64,000 nucleotides of DNA. Origin: Saccharomonospora sp. NB11 (lineage in GTDB: Bacteria; Actinomycetota; Actinomycetes; Mycobacteriales; Pseudonocardiaceae). A program made the position numbers and the translations under genes. Below are positions 32,701 to 39,825 of this stretch, in pieces. The notes under the pieces are model-generated. The model was given only the letters and a program-made list of their open reading frames with translations. It was not told the origin of the DNA and made no database searches. The stretch covers positions 62,001 to 126,000 of the forward strand of contig NZ_JACBJG010000010.1 of the NCBI RefSeq assembly GCF_015910535.1. Reading direction: 5' to 3'. Position 1 is the first letter of the stretch. Every line of letters starts with the position of its first letter.

Positions 32701-35700
32701 ACGCAGCGTCTCGCGGACCTCGGCGAACTGGTCGAGGAACGCGTTGGCCATCGCGTAGTCGGCCTGGCCCGGGTTCCCCACGGCCCCGACCATCGAGGAG
32801 AACAACGCGAACACGTCGAGCGGCTCGTCGCGGGTGGCGCGGTCGAGGTTGAGGGCACCGAGCACCTTCGGGGCGAGCACGGCGCGCACGTCGTCGGCCG
32901 ACTTGTGCACGAGGTGCCGGTCGCGCAGCACACCCGCGGCGTGCAGCACCCCGGTGAGCGGACCGAACCGCTCGCGCACCCGGGCGACGACGTCGGCGAC
33001 CTGCGCGGCGTCGGACACGTCGGCCCGGAAGTAGGCGACCCGGTCCGAGGACGGGACCGTCGCGTCCGGGGAGCGACCCACCAACGCGACGCGCACGTCG
33101 GGAACCGTGAGCAGGTGGGTGGTGACGAGTCGGCCCAGTCCACCGGTTCCGCCGGTGACGAGGTAGGTCCCGCCCGGGCGCACCGCCCGTCCGGCCGACT
33201 CGGCAGGCTCCTGGTCCGCGACGACCCAGTGGCGTGTCGTCCGCAGCCCGTCGTGATGACACACCAGGTCGGTACCGTCGGCGCGGCCGAGTTCGTCGGC
33301 CACGACGTCCCAGGTGGACGTGTCCGTCAATTCACCGGGCACGGCGACGGCCCGCAGCCGCACCGTGTCGGTCTCCCGCGCCAGCGTGCGTGCCAACCCG
33401 GTGAACGCCGCGAGCTCGGGCCTGACCGTGCCGCCGACGTGCCTGCCCACTGTGACGAGGCGGACGTGCCGCCCGTACGCGGCCTTTGCGAGCTGCACGG
33501 CGACGACCGCCTGCTCGGACACGTCGCCGTCGACGACTTGCACGACGGCGGACAGTCCGTCCCGCGGCCCAGTGTCGAGAACCCGGTGCCACGCCTCGGT
33601 GTCGTCCGCCTGCACGATCCAGGTGCCGCCGTCGAGGCGCGTGTGCTCACCCAGTTCGACCACTCGACGCGCACCCGGCAGCCGCCGTGCGGCCCGGGCC
33701 ACCTCGGGCCTGCCCTGAGGCACGACCACCACGACCATGCCCGGTGGCTCGACCGCGACCCGCCGGGTCTGCTCCCACCGCTGCCGCAACTCGACGATGC
33801 CGGCACCGGGCCGGTCGTCGGTCGTGGACGAGGAGCTCGGCGCGCTCGCGGACACCGGCGCGACCCGGTGTTCCGCCCTGACGAACTCGGTGGTGGGCAA
33901 CGGCACCTTGTGCCCCTCGGAGCCGACGGGATGTCGGTCCCAACGCACGTCCACCCCTCGCGTCCACAGCTCCACCAGAGTCTCCGTCATCGAGTCGACG
34001 GCGCCGGTCACGACGCGAACCTCTGCATCGGCGATGCCGCCGCCGACCGACACCACCGACAGCCCCGGGGCCATCGACGTGTCCGTCGTGGATTCCATCG
34101 CGGCCCACGCCTCGACGGAGCAGAGGTCGTCGGGCAACCCGCCGACACGGCGCAGCAGGGGATAGCGGGCCGGGTCCGTCAGATCCGGCCGGTCCGGTCG
34201 AGCGGACACCGACTCGGCGACCCGCTCGGCGACGTCGTCGAGCACGAGAGCCAGCACCTCGCTCGGCTCCAGCACGCCGTCGAGCAGCAGATCGAGCAGC
34301 TCTACCGTGCGGTCGTCCCGAACGAAACGGTTCAGCGGAAGGTCCCACTTGCGGTTCAGCCGGTCGAGGGCGTTCTGCGTCGCGAGTGCGGTCACCAGCC
34401 GGGCGCGCGGGCCGGTCGGCTCCAGCTCCAGCTCCTCGTCCCGGTCGGCGAGGGCACGCTGCCAGTCACGGAGATTGGCCTGGAACGTGCGCTGGCCGCC
34501 CAACCTGGCGACGAGGTCGAGCAACGGGCGCAGCTCGTCCTCGGTCGGTGCGGAAGCCGCACGCAGCTCCTCCAGGTAGCGCCGGTCCACCGCGAACGGC
34601 GTGACGACGCGGTCCGTTCCCGGCACCAGCACCGGCAGCTCCGGTGTACCCGGTCGTGCGTCCGGCCGCTCGCCCCGGGCGAGGGCCGCCGCGGTGTCCA
34701 GATCGAGGACGCCGGCCACGGCAAGGGCGGGCCACAACCCGGCACCGTCCCCCACCACGAGTTCGGGTCGAAGCCCGAACCGCAGCAGCGCCGATGCCAC
34801 CAGCGCCGTGTAGACGCAGCGCTCCCCCGGGCCACGACGCCCCTGCCGCAACGACGCCGCCGCGGGGTCGTCGAGAAGCTTCCGGAACACCTCCCAGGAC
34901 GCCAGTTCGTCGAGCACGTCCCGCTCGGGCACGTCCAACAGTGCCGTCCGTAGCACCCATCGCCGAGAGACCGGCGCGTGCGGGGTCCCCGACTCCAGCA
35001 GAGCCCTCACGTCGGCGGCCTCGCCGACCACGCCCCCGAGGCGATGGGGCAGGTGGGTCCGCCCGACCGCGAGGGTGGTCGCGGTGTCCGCCAGCGGGGT
35101 GTCGAGCCAGTCCCCCTCCTGCCACCGGGCGGACAGTCGACGCAACGACTCCGCCGACGCCGCCGACAACAGGAACGGGCGCGGCCCGGCCGGTGCGGGC
35201 GCCCGCTCGGGAGCGCGGAACTGCTCGACCACGAGGTGTGCGTTGACGCCACCGAACCCGAACGAACTCACGCCCGCCACCAGCGGTCGCCCCGGTGCGG
35301 ACGGCTCCCAGTCGGCGTTGTCCAGCGCCAGGCGGAACGGTCCACCGTCGAGGTCGATGAGCGGGTTGAGGTTGCGCAGATGGAGGTTCGGGACGATCCG
35401 ACGCTGGTCCATCATCATCAGCACCTTGATCAACCCGGCGATGCCCGCGGCGCCCTCCAGGTGACCGATGTTGGTCTTGACCGCGCCGAGCGTGCACCAA
35501 CCACGGTCGGTGGACGCCGCACCGAACACCTGGCGCAGCGCCTCGACCTCGATCGGGTCGCCGAGAGCCGTCCCCGTCCCGTGGGTCTCCACGAACGTGA
35601 CATCGCGCGGACTCACTCCCGCCCGCGCGAGCGCGGCCGACACGACCTCCTTCTGGGAGGCGACGGTCGGCGCGGTGATGGTGCTCCGCTTGCGCCCGTG

Positions 35701-36531
35701 GTTGACGGCCGTGCCCCGGATGACCCCGTAGACGTGGTCGCCGTCGGCGAGAGCGTCCTCGAGTCGTCGCAGCAGCACCATCCCGACCCCGTCACCGGGC
35801 ACGAACCCGTCGGCGTCGCGGTCGAAGGTCTGGCATCGGCCGGTGGGACTGAGCATGCGGGCCTTGGAGAAACCCACGTACTTCCACGGGTGCAGGTTGA
35901 GGTTAACTCCGCCCGCGAGCACGGCGTCGGCCTCACCGGTGACCAGCGCCTGGACACCGAGGTGGACCGCGACGAGCGCCGACGCGCACGCCGCGTCGAC
36001 CGACGTGCTCGGGCCGCTGAACCCGAACGACTGGGACAGCCGATTGGCGAGGAGGCAGTCGTAGACCCCGAGGACCGAGTGGCTCTCCACGTCGTGGCCC
36101 GGGCTGGTGAGCTCGGCCATGTGGTCGCGTTCCATGTTGCCGACGTAGACGGCCGTGCGAACCTCACCCAGCGCCGCGGCCGTGGTGCCCGCGTCCTCGA
36201 TGCAGGACTGGGTCACCTCCATCAGCAGCCGCTGCAACGGGTCCAACAGCTTGGCCTCTCGCGGCGAGACTCCGAAGAACTCGTGGTCGAACGCGTAGGG
36301 CTCGGCCACGACACCACACCACTTGCTGATCGACTTGTTGGGTGCGGCGCGGTCGGGGTCGTAGAACTCGTCCGGGTCCCATCGGTCGGCGGGGATCTCG
36401 GTGACCGAATCGACTCGATCACGCAGGTTCGCGTAGAACTCGCGGTGGTCCCGCGCACCCGGCATCCGGCAGCCTATACCGACGACCGCGATCCGAGGCC
36501 CGATGCCCGTGTTGTTCGACTGCTCGCTCAT
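20716..36531 (-). CDS. three-module trans-AT polyketide synthase, KS-(AT remnant)-KR-ACP / KS-DH-KR-ACP / KS-(ACP-like)-DH-KR-MT-ACP-ER
   Basis: The 5271-residue protein has these domains, with approximate residues. Module 1: KS 14-440 (Cys182, ETHGTGT, KTNIGH), AT-like remnant near 540-650 where the serine elbow reads GDGAG, KR 1120-1300, ACP Ser1425. Module 2: KS Cys1667, DH with His2119/Pro2128 and Asp2277, KR 2575-2760, ACP Ser2870. Module 3: KS Cys3131, carrier-like insert near 3440-3500 with Gly at the pantetheine Ser position, DH with His3681 but Ala3690 for the motif Pro, KR 4135-4320, C-methyltransferase (LELGAGTGATS near 4550), ACP Ser4812, then an MDR-type ER 4880-5215 after the ACP. 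There is no functional AT and no thioesterase, so extender units come from the neighbouring AT protein. The start at 36531 overlaps that gene's stop (ATGA), with AGGAG upstream. Confidence 0.95.
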   Translation of the reverse strand: MSEQSNNTGIGPRIAVVGIGCRMPGARDHREFYANLRDRVDSVTEIPADRWDPDEFYDPDRAAPNKSISKWCGVVAEPYAFDHEFFGVSPREAKLLDPLQRLLMEVTQSCIEDAGTTAAALGEVRTAVYVGNMERDHMAELTSPGHDVESHSVLGVYDCLLANRLSQSFGFSGPSTSVDAACASALVAVHLGVQALVTGEADAVLAGGVNLNLHPWKYVGFSKARMLSPTGRCQTFDRDADGFVPGDGVGMVLLRRLEDALADGDHVYGVIRGTAVNHGRKRSTITAPTVASQKEVVSAALARAGVSPRDVTFVETHGTGTALGDPIEVEALRQVFGAASTDRGWCTLGAVKTNIGHLEGAAGIAGLIKVLMMMDQRRIVPNLHLRNLNPLIDLDGGPFRLALDNADWEPSAPGRPLVAGVSSFGFGGVNAHLVVEQFRAPERAPAPAGPRPFLLSAASAESLRRLSARWQEGDWLDTPLADTATTLAVGRTHLPHRLGGVVGEAADVRALLESGTPHAPVSRRWVLRTALLDVPERDVLDELASWEVFRKLLDDPAAASLRQGRRGPGERCVYTALVASALLRFGLRPELVVGDGAGLWPALAVAGVLDLDTAAALARGERPDARPGTPELPVLVPGTDRVVTPFAVDRRYLEELRAASAPTEDELRPLLDLVARLGGQRTFQANLRDWQRALADRDEELELEPTGPRARLVTALATQNALDRLNRKWDLPLNRFVRDDRTVELLDLLLDGVLEPSEVLALVLDDVAERVAESVSARPDRPDLTDPARYPLLRRVGGLPDDLCSVEAWAAMESTTDTSMAPGLSVVSVGGGIADAEVRVVTGAVDSMTETLVELWTRGVDVRWDRHPVGSEGHKVPLPTTEFVRAEHRVAPVSASAPSSSSTTDDRPGAGIVELRQRWEQTRRVAVEPPGMVVVVVPQGRPEVARAARRLPGARRVVELGEHTRLDGGTWIVQADDTEAWHRVLDTGPRDGLSAVVQVVDGDVSEQAVVAVQLAKAAYGRHVRLVTVGRHVGGTVRPELAAFTGLARTLARETDTVRLRAVAVPGELTDTSTWDVVADELGRADGTDLVCHHDGLRTTRHWVVADQEPAESAGRAVRPGGTYLVTGGTGGLGRLVTTHLLTVPDVRVALVGRSPDATVPSSDRVAYFRADVSDAAQVADVVARVRERFGPLTGVLHAAGVLRDRHLVHKSADDVRAVLAPKVLGALNLDRATRDEPLDVFALFSSMVGAVGNPGQADYAMANAFLDQFAEVRETLRAAGERSGRSVSIGWPVWRDGGMTVTDGGVLGERNGVLPMPTQTGLAALDRLLASGRGARPFVHGLADRVSALVDPPPATEATRGEPVPPVPDQTVAAPEAPAGGDEPTPEQVRAWAREYVATLIGELRGVPPEDVDLEVGLDRIGLDSIVVSEFNAKVEAQLGAVSETLLFESRTLAAAADRIAERRPAELAARYGAPAPVRSRDAVVPFPAPAERSVAEADDDDLAIIGLAGRYPMAPDLDTFWDNLAAGRDCVTTVPPARWDPDAADAYCRSGAFLDDVDEFDPLFFGISPREAEVMDPQERLFLQTAWHTFEDAGYPPRRLGDPDVPGARSVGVFVGVTTQTYLLWGPEQQRAGHAVVPPSPQWSIANRVSYWLDLRGPSVPVDTACAASLTAIHLAARSMAAGECSMALVGGVNLYLHPAKYDWLCSLQMLSPTGRCHTFGADADGFVPGEGVGAALLKPLRAALADGDRVLGVVKGTAVNHGGRTAGFTVPNPTAQGHLVETALTDAGVDPDTIGYVEAHGTGTALGDPIEITGLARAYGDLAAGSCAIGSVKTNIGHLESASGMAGLTKVLLQFRHGKLVPSLHSERLNPRIDFAATPFTVQRTLTDWPRRVRDGVELPRRAGVSSFGAGGANAHVVVEEAPHIERERGPEGGEHLVVVSANDRERLRDHCANLAAALRERAGQLRLSEVAYQLQVRREPLAERLALLADDPATLADRLADFAEGRPIAGPHWTTTHDRDAKDRARRALPHAVVVRDWSVLAAAWVAGLDVPWESLHDVVPPHVSLPLYPFARERYWLPDVPGVVSGTDGRPFGLRSSADGARVDFTGREPVLAQHRVDGVPIFPAAGCLELLREAVADGGEPGRTLRLRNTVWSAPILVAEPRTLRVSRTGDAVEVTGTGVDGQAVTHVTGRVEFVARPDVARLDVEALRARCTTTVDGDELYREVRGRGLDLGAFYQAVKRLHHNADEAVSELRLPVTDDADRYGLHPGVLDAAFQASLWLLGRRFDRLYLPFSMGRVDVLGPTPSRGFAHVVLRTVTEGGTKLEIRLADENGRVVLRVDDFWVRPWQAPREAAVGTPPRPETGSFFRPDWVDAEISERRSPGSVLVLADAEDEGRAIAERLGRHAERTVVAVPGAAFAERSPERFVLRPEIGEDAARLIARLGAVDTVVFAWTGRPAQDVTTRIEEGLLPLFHLVHALVTDSDKRPVRLVCAIPSAVPEYQALGGFLRTVALESTRISFVVVEGATSAQLVAETLGATAGSEVRHTGGRRLVRRWQRFRPEAGRDSVLRQGGVYLVTGGAGGLGALVAEWLARTCQARVVLAGRSAEDARVRRVLDRVRAAGGEARYVTADMSTRDGAAAAVAAADDAFGALHGIMHCAGVLRDDYLVRQTPEKLRAVVAGKVLGAANLAAATRGRSLDVVCLFSSLASALGSVGQAGYAYANAVLDAYADAWPGRTVSVDWPLWADGGMGVDAEVAERLRATLGLRPLETEAGLDALNAILGGPDRQVVFVPGDGDAVAGQLGVEQAGSRVAAGPGEGGRSSTSDGLAEAVRALLVDEIADVVKLDRERVEPHRALGDYGFDSLAFGRLANRLVDRLGVDVTPALFFEYTTVDAVVEHLTTTYPTELATHLPQAKPEPATNPPPTTTGTTTTGTAAPAPVVATTPAPAREEAGPEPIAVIGMHGIVPGSSNLAEFWRNLDAGRDLVTEIPSDRWDWREWYHTTAGPGRTNSKWGGFLPEVDTFDAGFFGISPREAELMDPQQRLFLQTAYKAVEEAGYRPSDLAEGTTGLFVGVGSHDYYDLLRDAGVPVEAFTTTGMFHAILANRVSYLLNLSGPSFPVDTACSSSLVALRSAVESLRAGSCDTAIVGGVNLLLSPTVYISFARAGMLSPTGRCRTFDAAADGYVRAEGVGALLLKPLSAAERDGDHVHAVILGSAVNHGGKVNTLTTPNPTAQADVIVRAFEEGGVDPATVGYLELHGTGTALGDPIEINGVKRAFAELRDRAGLPRLTEPTTLIGSVKTNIGHAESAAGLAGIFKVILAMKHGRLPGTLHLDRLNPQIRLANSPLSIVEEPTAWPRRTAADGTELPRRAGVSSFGFGGVNGHVVLEEHRAAPASPSTGEQVFVLSARDTDRLREYAAALADAVRPSTGERAPGASALAALTLAVADLLDVTPEDVVVDEPLTDLGVSGTDARLLSDRLVDAGWPVVEPGVLAAGTIADLAALGPDSADAGSPAGELADIAYTLQVGRESMRHRLAVVTDSAATLADELRAFADTGSPGPRTVIGTSDAEPEVEATSGDLHALARRWVSGGPVDWTTVHVGRRPRRVSLPTYPFARDRYWVPRPPSQVPTAPTNTGFAGRSEGDHAVVVPADDGEVVVRTYLAADDPRVDQHRVHGERVLAGVVQLDLVASALARHRTGTYRLTGLSWTSPLLVPDEGREVLVRLVDSDGMLTHRVETGDDGEVVVHSTGRWVRDEGEWPASSPVDVDAVRRRCPTELDDTDVYAMFERMDIRYGPLFRGLTEAWVGDGEVLARFVAEAEPTDVTWHPTVLDAALQAITVLDGGEPGRTRLPFSAEAVEVRGRVPRRGHVHVRELPDGAHDVTVLDEDGSPRVVFREVSVRAEPDPLAGFFYRPEWTERPAPVTERPRGGFLIVHPAQCHGLDRALAARADGLVWRIELGNRNRPVGERAWEVDVADPDFTDCLRRMTDVRHVWFLGGVSSAKAHGARLLFRLVRVLAELDLLQRIDTLRSVTVGAQDAGGRRITNPAGAALLGFTKSLAREYPRLDVSCVDLGDEPLDAPRAADLLLAEPTRQNNREVALTGGRRLVRRLRPVIVPKPSRTPFRQGGCYLVVGGAGGIGLALAEHLAATVSARVILVGRSPLDSRIGAALDRLTRLGGRASYEQADITDVDAFRAVVAKARAQGPLHGVVHAAMVLHDGIVERLTQEQFDAVLAPKIDGTRVLGEVLASEPLDFVLVASSVQSFTGAVGQANYAAASTAQDAFAHRLATQARYPVYVVNWGPWASVGRVADESYRDSLTARGYTPITTSLGLAAVERVLSSDERQLVALHADTTVLDAIGVEGEVAATRTTGVTDLGVEPAEQEALDAFVRAAVWHVVDRLGVVDAGAARSRGDLADRFGALPKYRRLVDALLHLLLDAGYLVEEGGGVTVSGTAPRPERPDAAPLRRRFPGLAARLDLVERCVVALPEVLTGARPGTEVLFPRGSMEAVTAIYRGEALVDYCNAVVAEQVVAAAWGVGRALRVLELGAGTGATSEVVLAALRRAGVAVEYDFTDVARGLVRQAEARLDRAGADVRFRELDVERSVEEQGFSSGHYDVVLAGNVLHAVRDLDTALGEVRRLLAPHGRLVLTEVTAVQPFHTVTFGLLDGWWHYTDEHRRLPHSPLLDEHLWRHRLDTAGFTDVTVLGRADSPVPLPQRVFTAAVPEDAPVPSRASVGERPTTVVPSPASTVRPSAEDAGPMRSDSLDGTVRALVTERVAECLGLAVDQVDPDVSLPSLGVDSIVAVELANRLSDAIGVVLKTVVVFDHPTVAALSAHLVDRYGAELTARFAPARTEPTATESIATQAVAPERGGFRAVRFERPGSPRELRIVPIEPVAPAEGEVEVRVEAFPINFSDFLLARGLYPLMPDFPFTPGVEVSGVVRRVGPGVTSVRPGDEVIALTRPEMGGQASVVVTDESFVVPKPPEVGHEEACGFAVPFLAMYLAFERAEVRPGERVLIPAATGTNGLVAVQLAKLAGAEVVATASAPHKIEYLERLGVRHAIDHGRQNVVEEVLRRTDGVGVDVVINSLGGDATQQGIDVLAPGGRYVETAVFGLQSSTGLDLSRLVENQSFHSLNIKKYFLRHPERRAEYLRRAAEYLASGKVRPTVAHVVPFDRVSEAYALKEDRDLIGRVVVRVPNPEEAGAEVSYPEPIATDRLLELVARELGVPRERLSPDDPAWRSLLRHIGTVIGTKEVGTT

Positions 36532-39500
36532 GCGCTCGCTCCTGCCGGGCGGAACGCGACGGAACCCCGGCCGAGCTGCTCGGCCGCGGCGCTCATCAAC
36601 CGTTCCGCGATCTGGTCGACATGTCGATCGCGCCAGCGCGCCAGTTCGGTCTTCTCGACCCACTGGTTGAATGCGCCCAGCGCCGGTCCACATTGGATCT
36701 GGAAGTCGGTTTTGCGGTCCTCGTCGCCCTCGACGGCCAGGCGCCGGCTCTCCGCGAGGTACCAGCGGAACACCAGCGCCATACGGTGGCGTGGGTCCCG
36801 CTCGGCTCGCTCGATCTGGGAGAGGTCACGCTCGGCGAAGTAGGCGCGTGTCTCCCGCCACACCGCCTCGAAGTCGCGGCGGAACCACCGGTCCTGGATC
36901 ACCGCGGCGGTCTCGGCGTCGAGGTCGTCGAGCGAGGTGTGACGGAGGTACAGCTCGCGCAGTCTGCGTGCCCGCGCGGGGAAGAACACTCCACGCCGCA
37001 CCACCTGTGCCTGCTCACCGGCCTCGAAGCCTCCCGCGGTCGGCACGTGGTCGGTGTCGGCGACCGTGACTCGTTCGAGCAGGTCCTTCGCCACGGCACT
37101 GAGTCCCGCCTCGGCGGTGCACAGGTTGACCGATCCGGTGAGCACGAAGTCTGCACCGAGGAAGAAGGCGGTCGCCACGGCTTCGGGCGTGCCGAGCCCT
37201 CCGGCCGCGCCCACCCGTACCTCGGGGGCCAGCCGGTCACGCAGTCGCTGCACGGCGGGAAGGAGCACCGGGTGGGAACCCCGCTCGGTGTGTCCGCCGC
37301 AGTCGGCGACCACGCAGACGTCGTCGACCGCGGGCACCGTGGCGGCGAGCTCGGCCTCGTCGTCGGTCACGACGCCGTCGTCCCGCAGCGTCCGCAACAG
37401 CGGGTCCGGGACCGGGCGCAGGAACTGCTCGGCCACGTCGGGCCGGGTGACCTTCACGAGAATCCGGTGACGCGGAACCACCGTGCCGGTGTCGTCGCGG
37501 GTGAGTCGGCTCGCTCGGTACCGGGCGAGCGCGCGCGTGACACGGGTGTATCCCGACGCCTCGATCACCCGCACCCCACGGTCGAGACACAACGCGACCA
37601 GTGCGTCCTCGGTGTGGGGGTCGGGGGACACGCCGATGCCGAACGGGTGCGCGCCGAGTGCGGACCGGAGGTGGTCGACGGCAGCGGCGACGCGGTCGAC
37701 GGTGAGTCCACCGGCTCCGAAGAACGCCAACAGCCCGGCCCGGCCCGCCCGGACGACCAGCTCCTCCGAGGCGATCCCGTGCGACATCGAGCCGCACACG
37801 TAGGCGTGTCGGAGGCCGTAGGCGGCGCGGAACGCGGCACTGCCGGGAGTCGTGGTGTCCTGCGCTGACCGCGTCGCGGCGACGGGCCGGGCCGGCACCG
37901 TGGCGGGCGTGGGTGTGCGGGCGACCGGTGCGGTCGCGGGGGTCGCGGCCCGCTCGGCGGGTGCCTGCACCCCGCGGATCGCCGTCACCAGCTTCGTCAG
38001 CACTCGGCCCGGCCCCACCTCCGTGAAGTCGGTGACGCCCTCGGCCAGTAGCCGCCGCACCCCGTGCTCCCAGCGGACGGGACTGACGAGCTGGTCGACG
38101 AGCATCGGCCGGACGTCGTCGGGATACGGCAGTCCGGTCACGTTCGCGATCACGGGCACCGCCGGAGGCCGCAGCTCGCAGCCACGCAGGAACCGCTCGA
38201 ACTCCGCCGCTGCCGGAGCCATGTGTCGCGAGTGGAACGCCCCACTCACGCGCAACGGCACGTATCGCTGCGCACCCGCAGCGAGGAACGCCTCCTTCGC
38301 GTTCACCACGACGTCCCTCGGTCCGGAGATCACCACCTGGTCGGCGGAGTTCACGTTGGCCACGTCGATCCGGGTGAGCGGCTCTTCGGAGAGCACCTTT
38401 CGGACCGCGTCCTCGTCGAGACCGATCACCGCGGCCATGGCGCCGTCCGCCATCGCCGCCATGAGCTCGCCACGCCGACGCACCATCCGCAGTCCGGTGC
38501 CGAAGTCGAACGCGCCCGCGGCCCACAGGGCGTTGAACTCGCCGAGGCTGTGGCCCGCGAAAAAGTCCGGTGTGGTGTCGTGTTCGCTCTGCCAGGCCCG
38601 GTAGTGCAGGGCGTTGGCGACGAACAGGGCGGGCTGGGTGAACTCGGTGCGGTTCAACTCCTGGCGAGGGTCCTCGGTGCACAGCCGCTCCACCGAGTAG
38701 CCGAGGACGTCGTCGGCCTCGGCCACGAGGTCGGGGAACCGCGAGAACAAGTCTCCGGCCATGCCCACGGACTGCGACCCCTGCCCGGGGAACAGCACGG
38801 CCGTCCGACCGCTGCGGCGACTCGCCGTCGACCTCGTGCGGAACATCTCGCGAAGGCGCGTCAGAGCCGTCTCCGCCGGAGCGAACGGGTCGATCATGGC
38901 CACCGTCGTGGCCCCGGAACCGGGACGAAGGTTGTGGGTGGCGAAGGTCGCCAACGTCGGTGACGGCCCGAGGTCGACGTAGCAGAGCTCGTCGTGGTCC
39001 CGTTCCAACAGCCGGACCGCGTCGGCGAATCGGATCGGCCCACGCACCGTGTTCCACATGTGTGCGGGGGTGACCTCGTCGACGACGGAGCCGGTGGCAC
39101 ACGACACCAGCGGCATCGTCGGCGCGTGCAGCGGAATCGTCGCCATCATGCTCTGGTAGGGCTCCGCCACCCGGTCGACCTCGGCCGAGTGGAACGCGAA
39201 CCGCACGGGCAGTCGCTGGCACGCGACGCCCTCCGCGCGCAGCCGCGACTGCACCCGGTCGAGCGCCGAGGGCGCACCCGACACCACGAAGTGCCGGTCG
39301 TAGTTCACCGCGGCCAACTCCAGGCCGCTCCACTCCGGACTGTCGGGGTCGAACCGGGACACGTCATCGAGGACGGCGGCCATACCGCCCGGCGGACACA
39401 GCTCCTCGGTGAGCTTGACCTGGGCGACGATCGCGCGAGTCAGGTGCTCACGGTCGAGGACCCCGGCCGTGGCCGCGGCGGCGTACTCCCCGAGGCTCGT

Positions 39501-39791
39501 CCCCAGCACGTGATCCGGGCCGATCCCCTCGGCCAGCAGCATGTCCAGCAGGGCCAGCTCGACCATGAGGATCGCCGGGTGGGTGTGGGCGAACCGGTCG
39601 AACGGGTCGGTGACACCCCGGTCGCTCCGGTGCATCTCGTCGAGCATCCCGGGCAGCCCGGCGTCGGCGAACATCGTGTCCAGCTCCCGCAACGTGCGGT
39701 CGAACACCGGATGAACGGCTCGCAACTGCCGCCCCATGCCGTAGAACTGCGACCCCTGGCCGGCGAACATGAACACAGTCCGCTTCGGCAA
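36528..39791 (-). CDS. trans-acting AT-AT-PfaD protein (tandem acyltransferases plus FMN enoyl reductase)
   Basis: The 1087-residue protein has AT1 at about 3-300 with Ser99 in GTSLGEY (Thr replaces the usual His of GHSxG) and a His in AFHSAEV. AT2 covers about 335-620 with the canonical GHSLGEF and GAFHSRHM. A PfaD-type FMN-dependent enoyl reductase barrel follows (about 660-1080; FGAGGLTVDRV, AAGGLGTPEAVATAFFLGADFVLTGSVN). AT2 should load malonyl units onto the AT-less PKS modules. AT1 may be a second loading AT or an acyl hydrolase that clears stalled chains; the altered motif leaves this open. The start is TTG at 39791 with GAGGGAG upstream, and the stop overlaps the PKS start. Tandem AT-AT-ER proteins are a hallmark of trans-AT pathways. 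Confidence 0.93.
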   Translation of the reverse strand: MPKRTVFMFAGQGSQFYGMGRQLRAVHPVFDRTLRELDTMFADAGLPGMLDEMHRSDRGVTDPFDRFAHTHPAILMVELALLDMLLAEGIGPDHVLGTSLGEYAAAATAGVLDREHLTRAIVAQVKLTEELCPPGGMAAVLDDVSRFDPDSPEWSGLELAAVNYDRHFVVSGAPSALDRVQSRLRAEGVACQRLPVRFAFHSAEVDRVAEPYQSMMATIPLHAPTMPLVSCATGSVVDEVTPAHMWNTVRGPIRFADAVRLLERDHDELCYVDLGPSPTLATFATHNLRPGSGATTVAMIDPFAPAETALTRLREMFRTRSTASRRSGRTAVLFPGQGSQSVGMAGDLFSRFPDLVAEADDVLGYSVERLCTEDPRQELNRTEFTQPALFVANALHYRAWQSEHDTTPDFFAGHSLGEFNALWAAGAFDFGTGLRMVRRRGELMAAMADGAMAAVIGLDEDAVRKVLSEEPLTRIDVANVNSADQVVISGPRDVVVNAKEAFLAAGAQRYVPLRVSGAFHSRHMAPAAAEFERFLRGCELRPPAVPVIANVTGLPYPDDVRPMLVDQLVSPVRWEHGVRRLLAEGVTDFTEVGPGRVLTKLVTAIRGVQAPAERAATPATAPVARTPTPATVPARPVAATRSAQDTTTPGSAAFRAAYGLRHAYVCGSMSHGIASEELVVRAGRAGLLAFFGAGGLTVDRVAAAVDHLRSALGAHPFGIGVSPDPHTEDALVALCLDRGVRVIEASGYTRVTRALARYRASRLTRDDTGTVVPRHRILVKVTRPDVAEQFLRPVPDPLLRTLRDDGVVTDDEAELAATVPAVDDVCVVADCGGHTERGSHPVLLPAVQRLRDRLAPEVRVGAAGGLGTPEAVATAFFLGADFVLTGSVNLCTAEAGLSAVAKDLLERVTVADTDHVPTAGGFEAGEQAQVVRRGVFFPARARRLRELYLRHTSLDDLDAETAAVIQDRWFRRDFEAVWRETRAYFAERDLSQIERAERDPRHRMALVFRWYLAESRRLAVEGDEDRKTDFQIQCGPALGAFNQWVEKTELARWRDRHVDQIAERLMSAAAEQLGRGSVAFRPAGASA

Positions 39792-39825
39792 CCCTCACCA
39801 CTCCCTCATCCGTCGAACCCCGACC

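Noticed and set aside
31627-34953. Long plus-strand open frame opposite the PKS, and similar ones near 22423-24024 and 34978-36843
   Set aside because: Same antisense effect; no family likeness, no ribosome site, and the minus strand is clearly coding.
36532-36693. 54-codon N-terminal extension of the PKS
   Set aside because: It would overlap the coding end of the AT-AT-PfaD gene; the ATGA overlap at 36528-36531 with AGGAG upstream is a better start.
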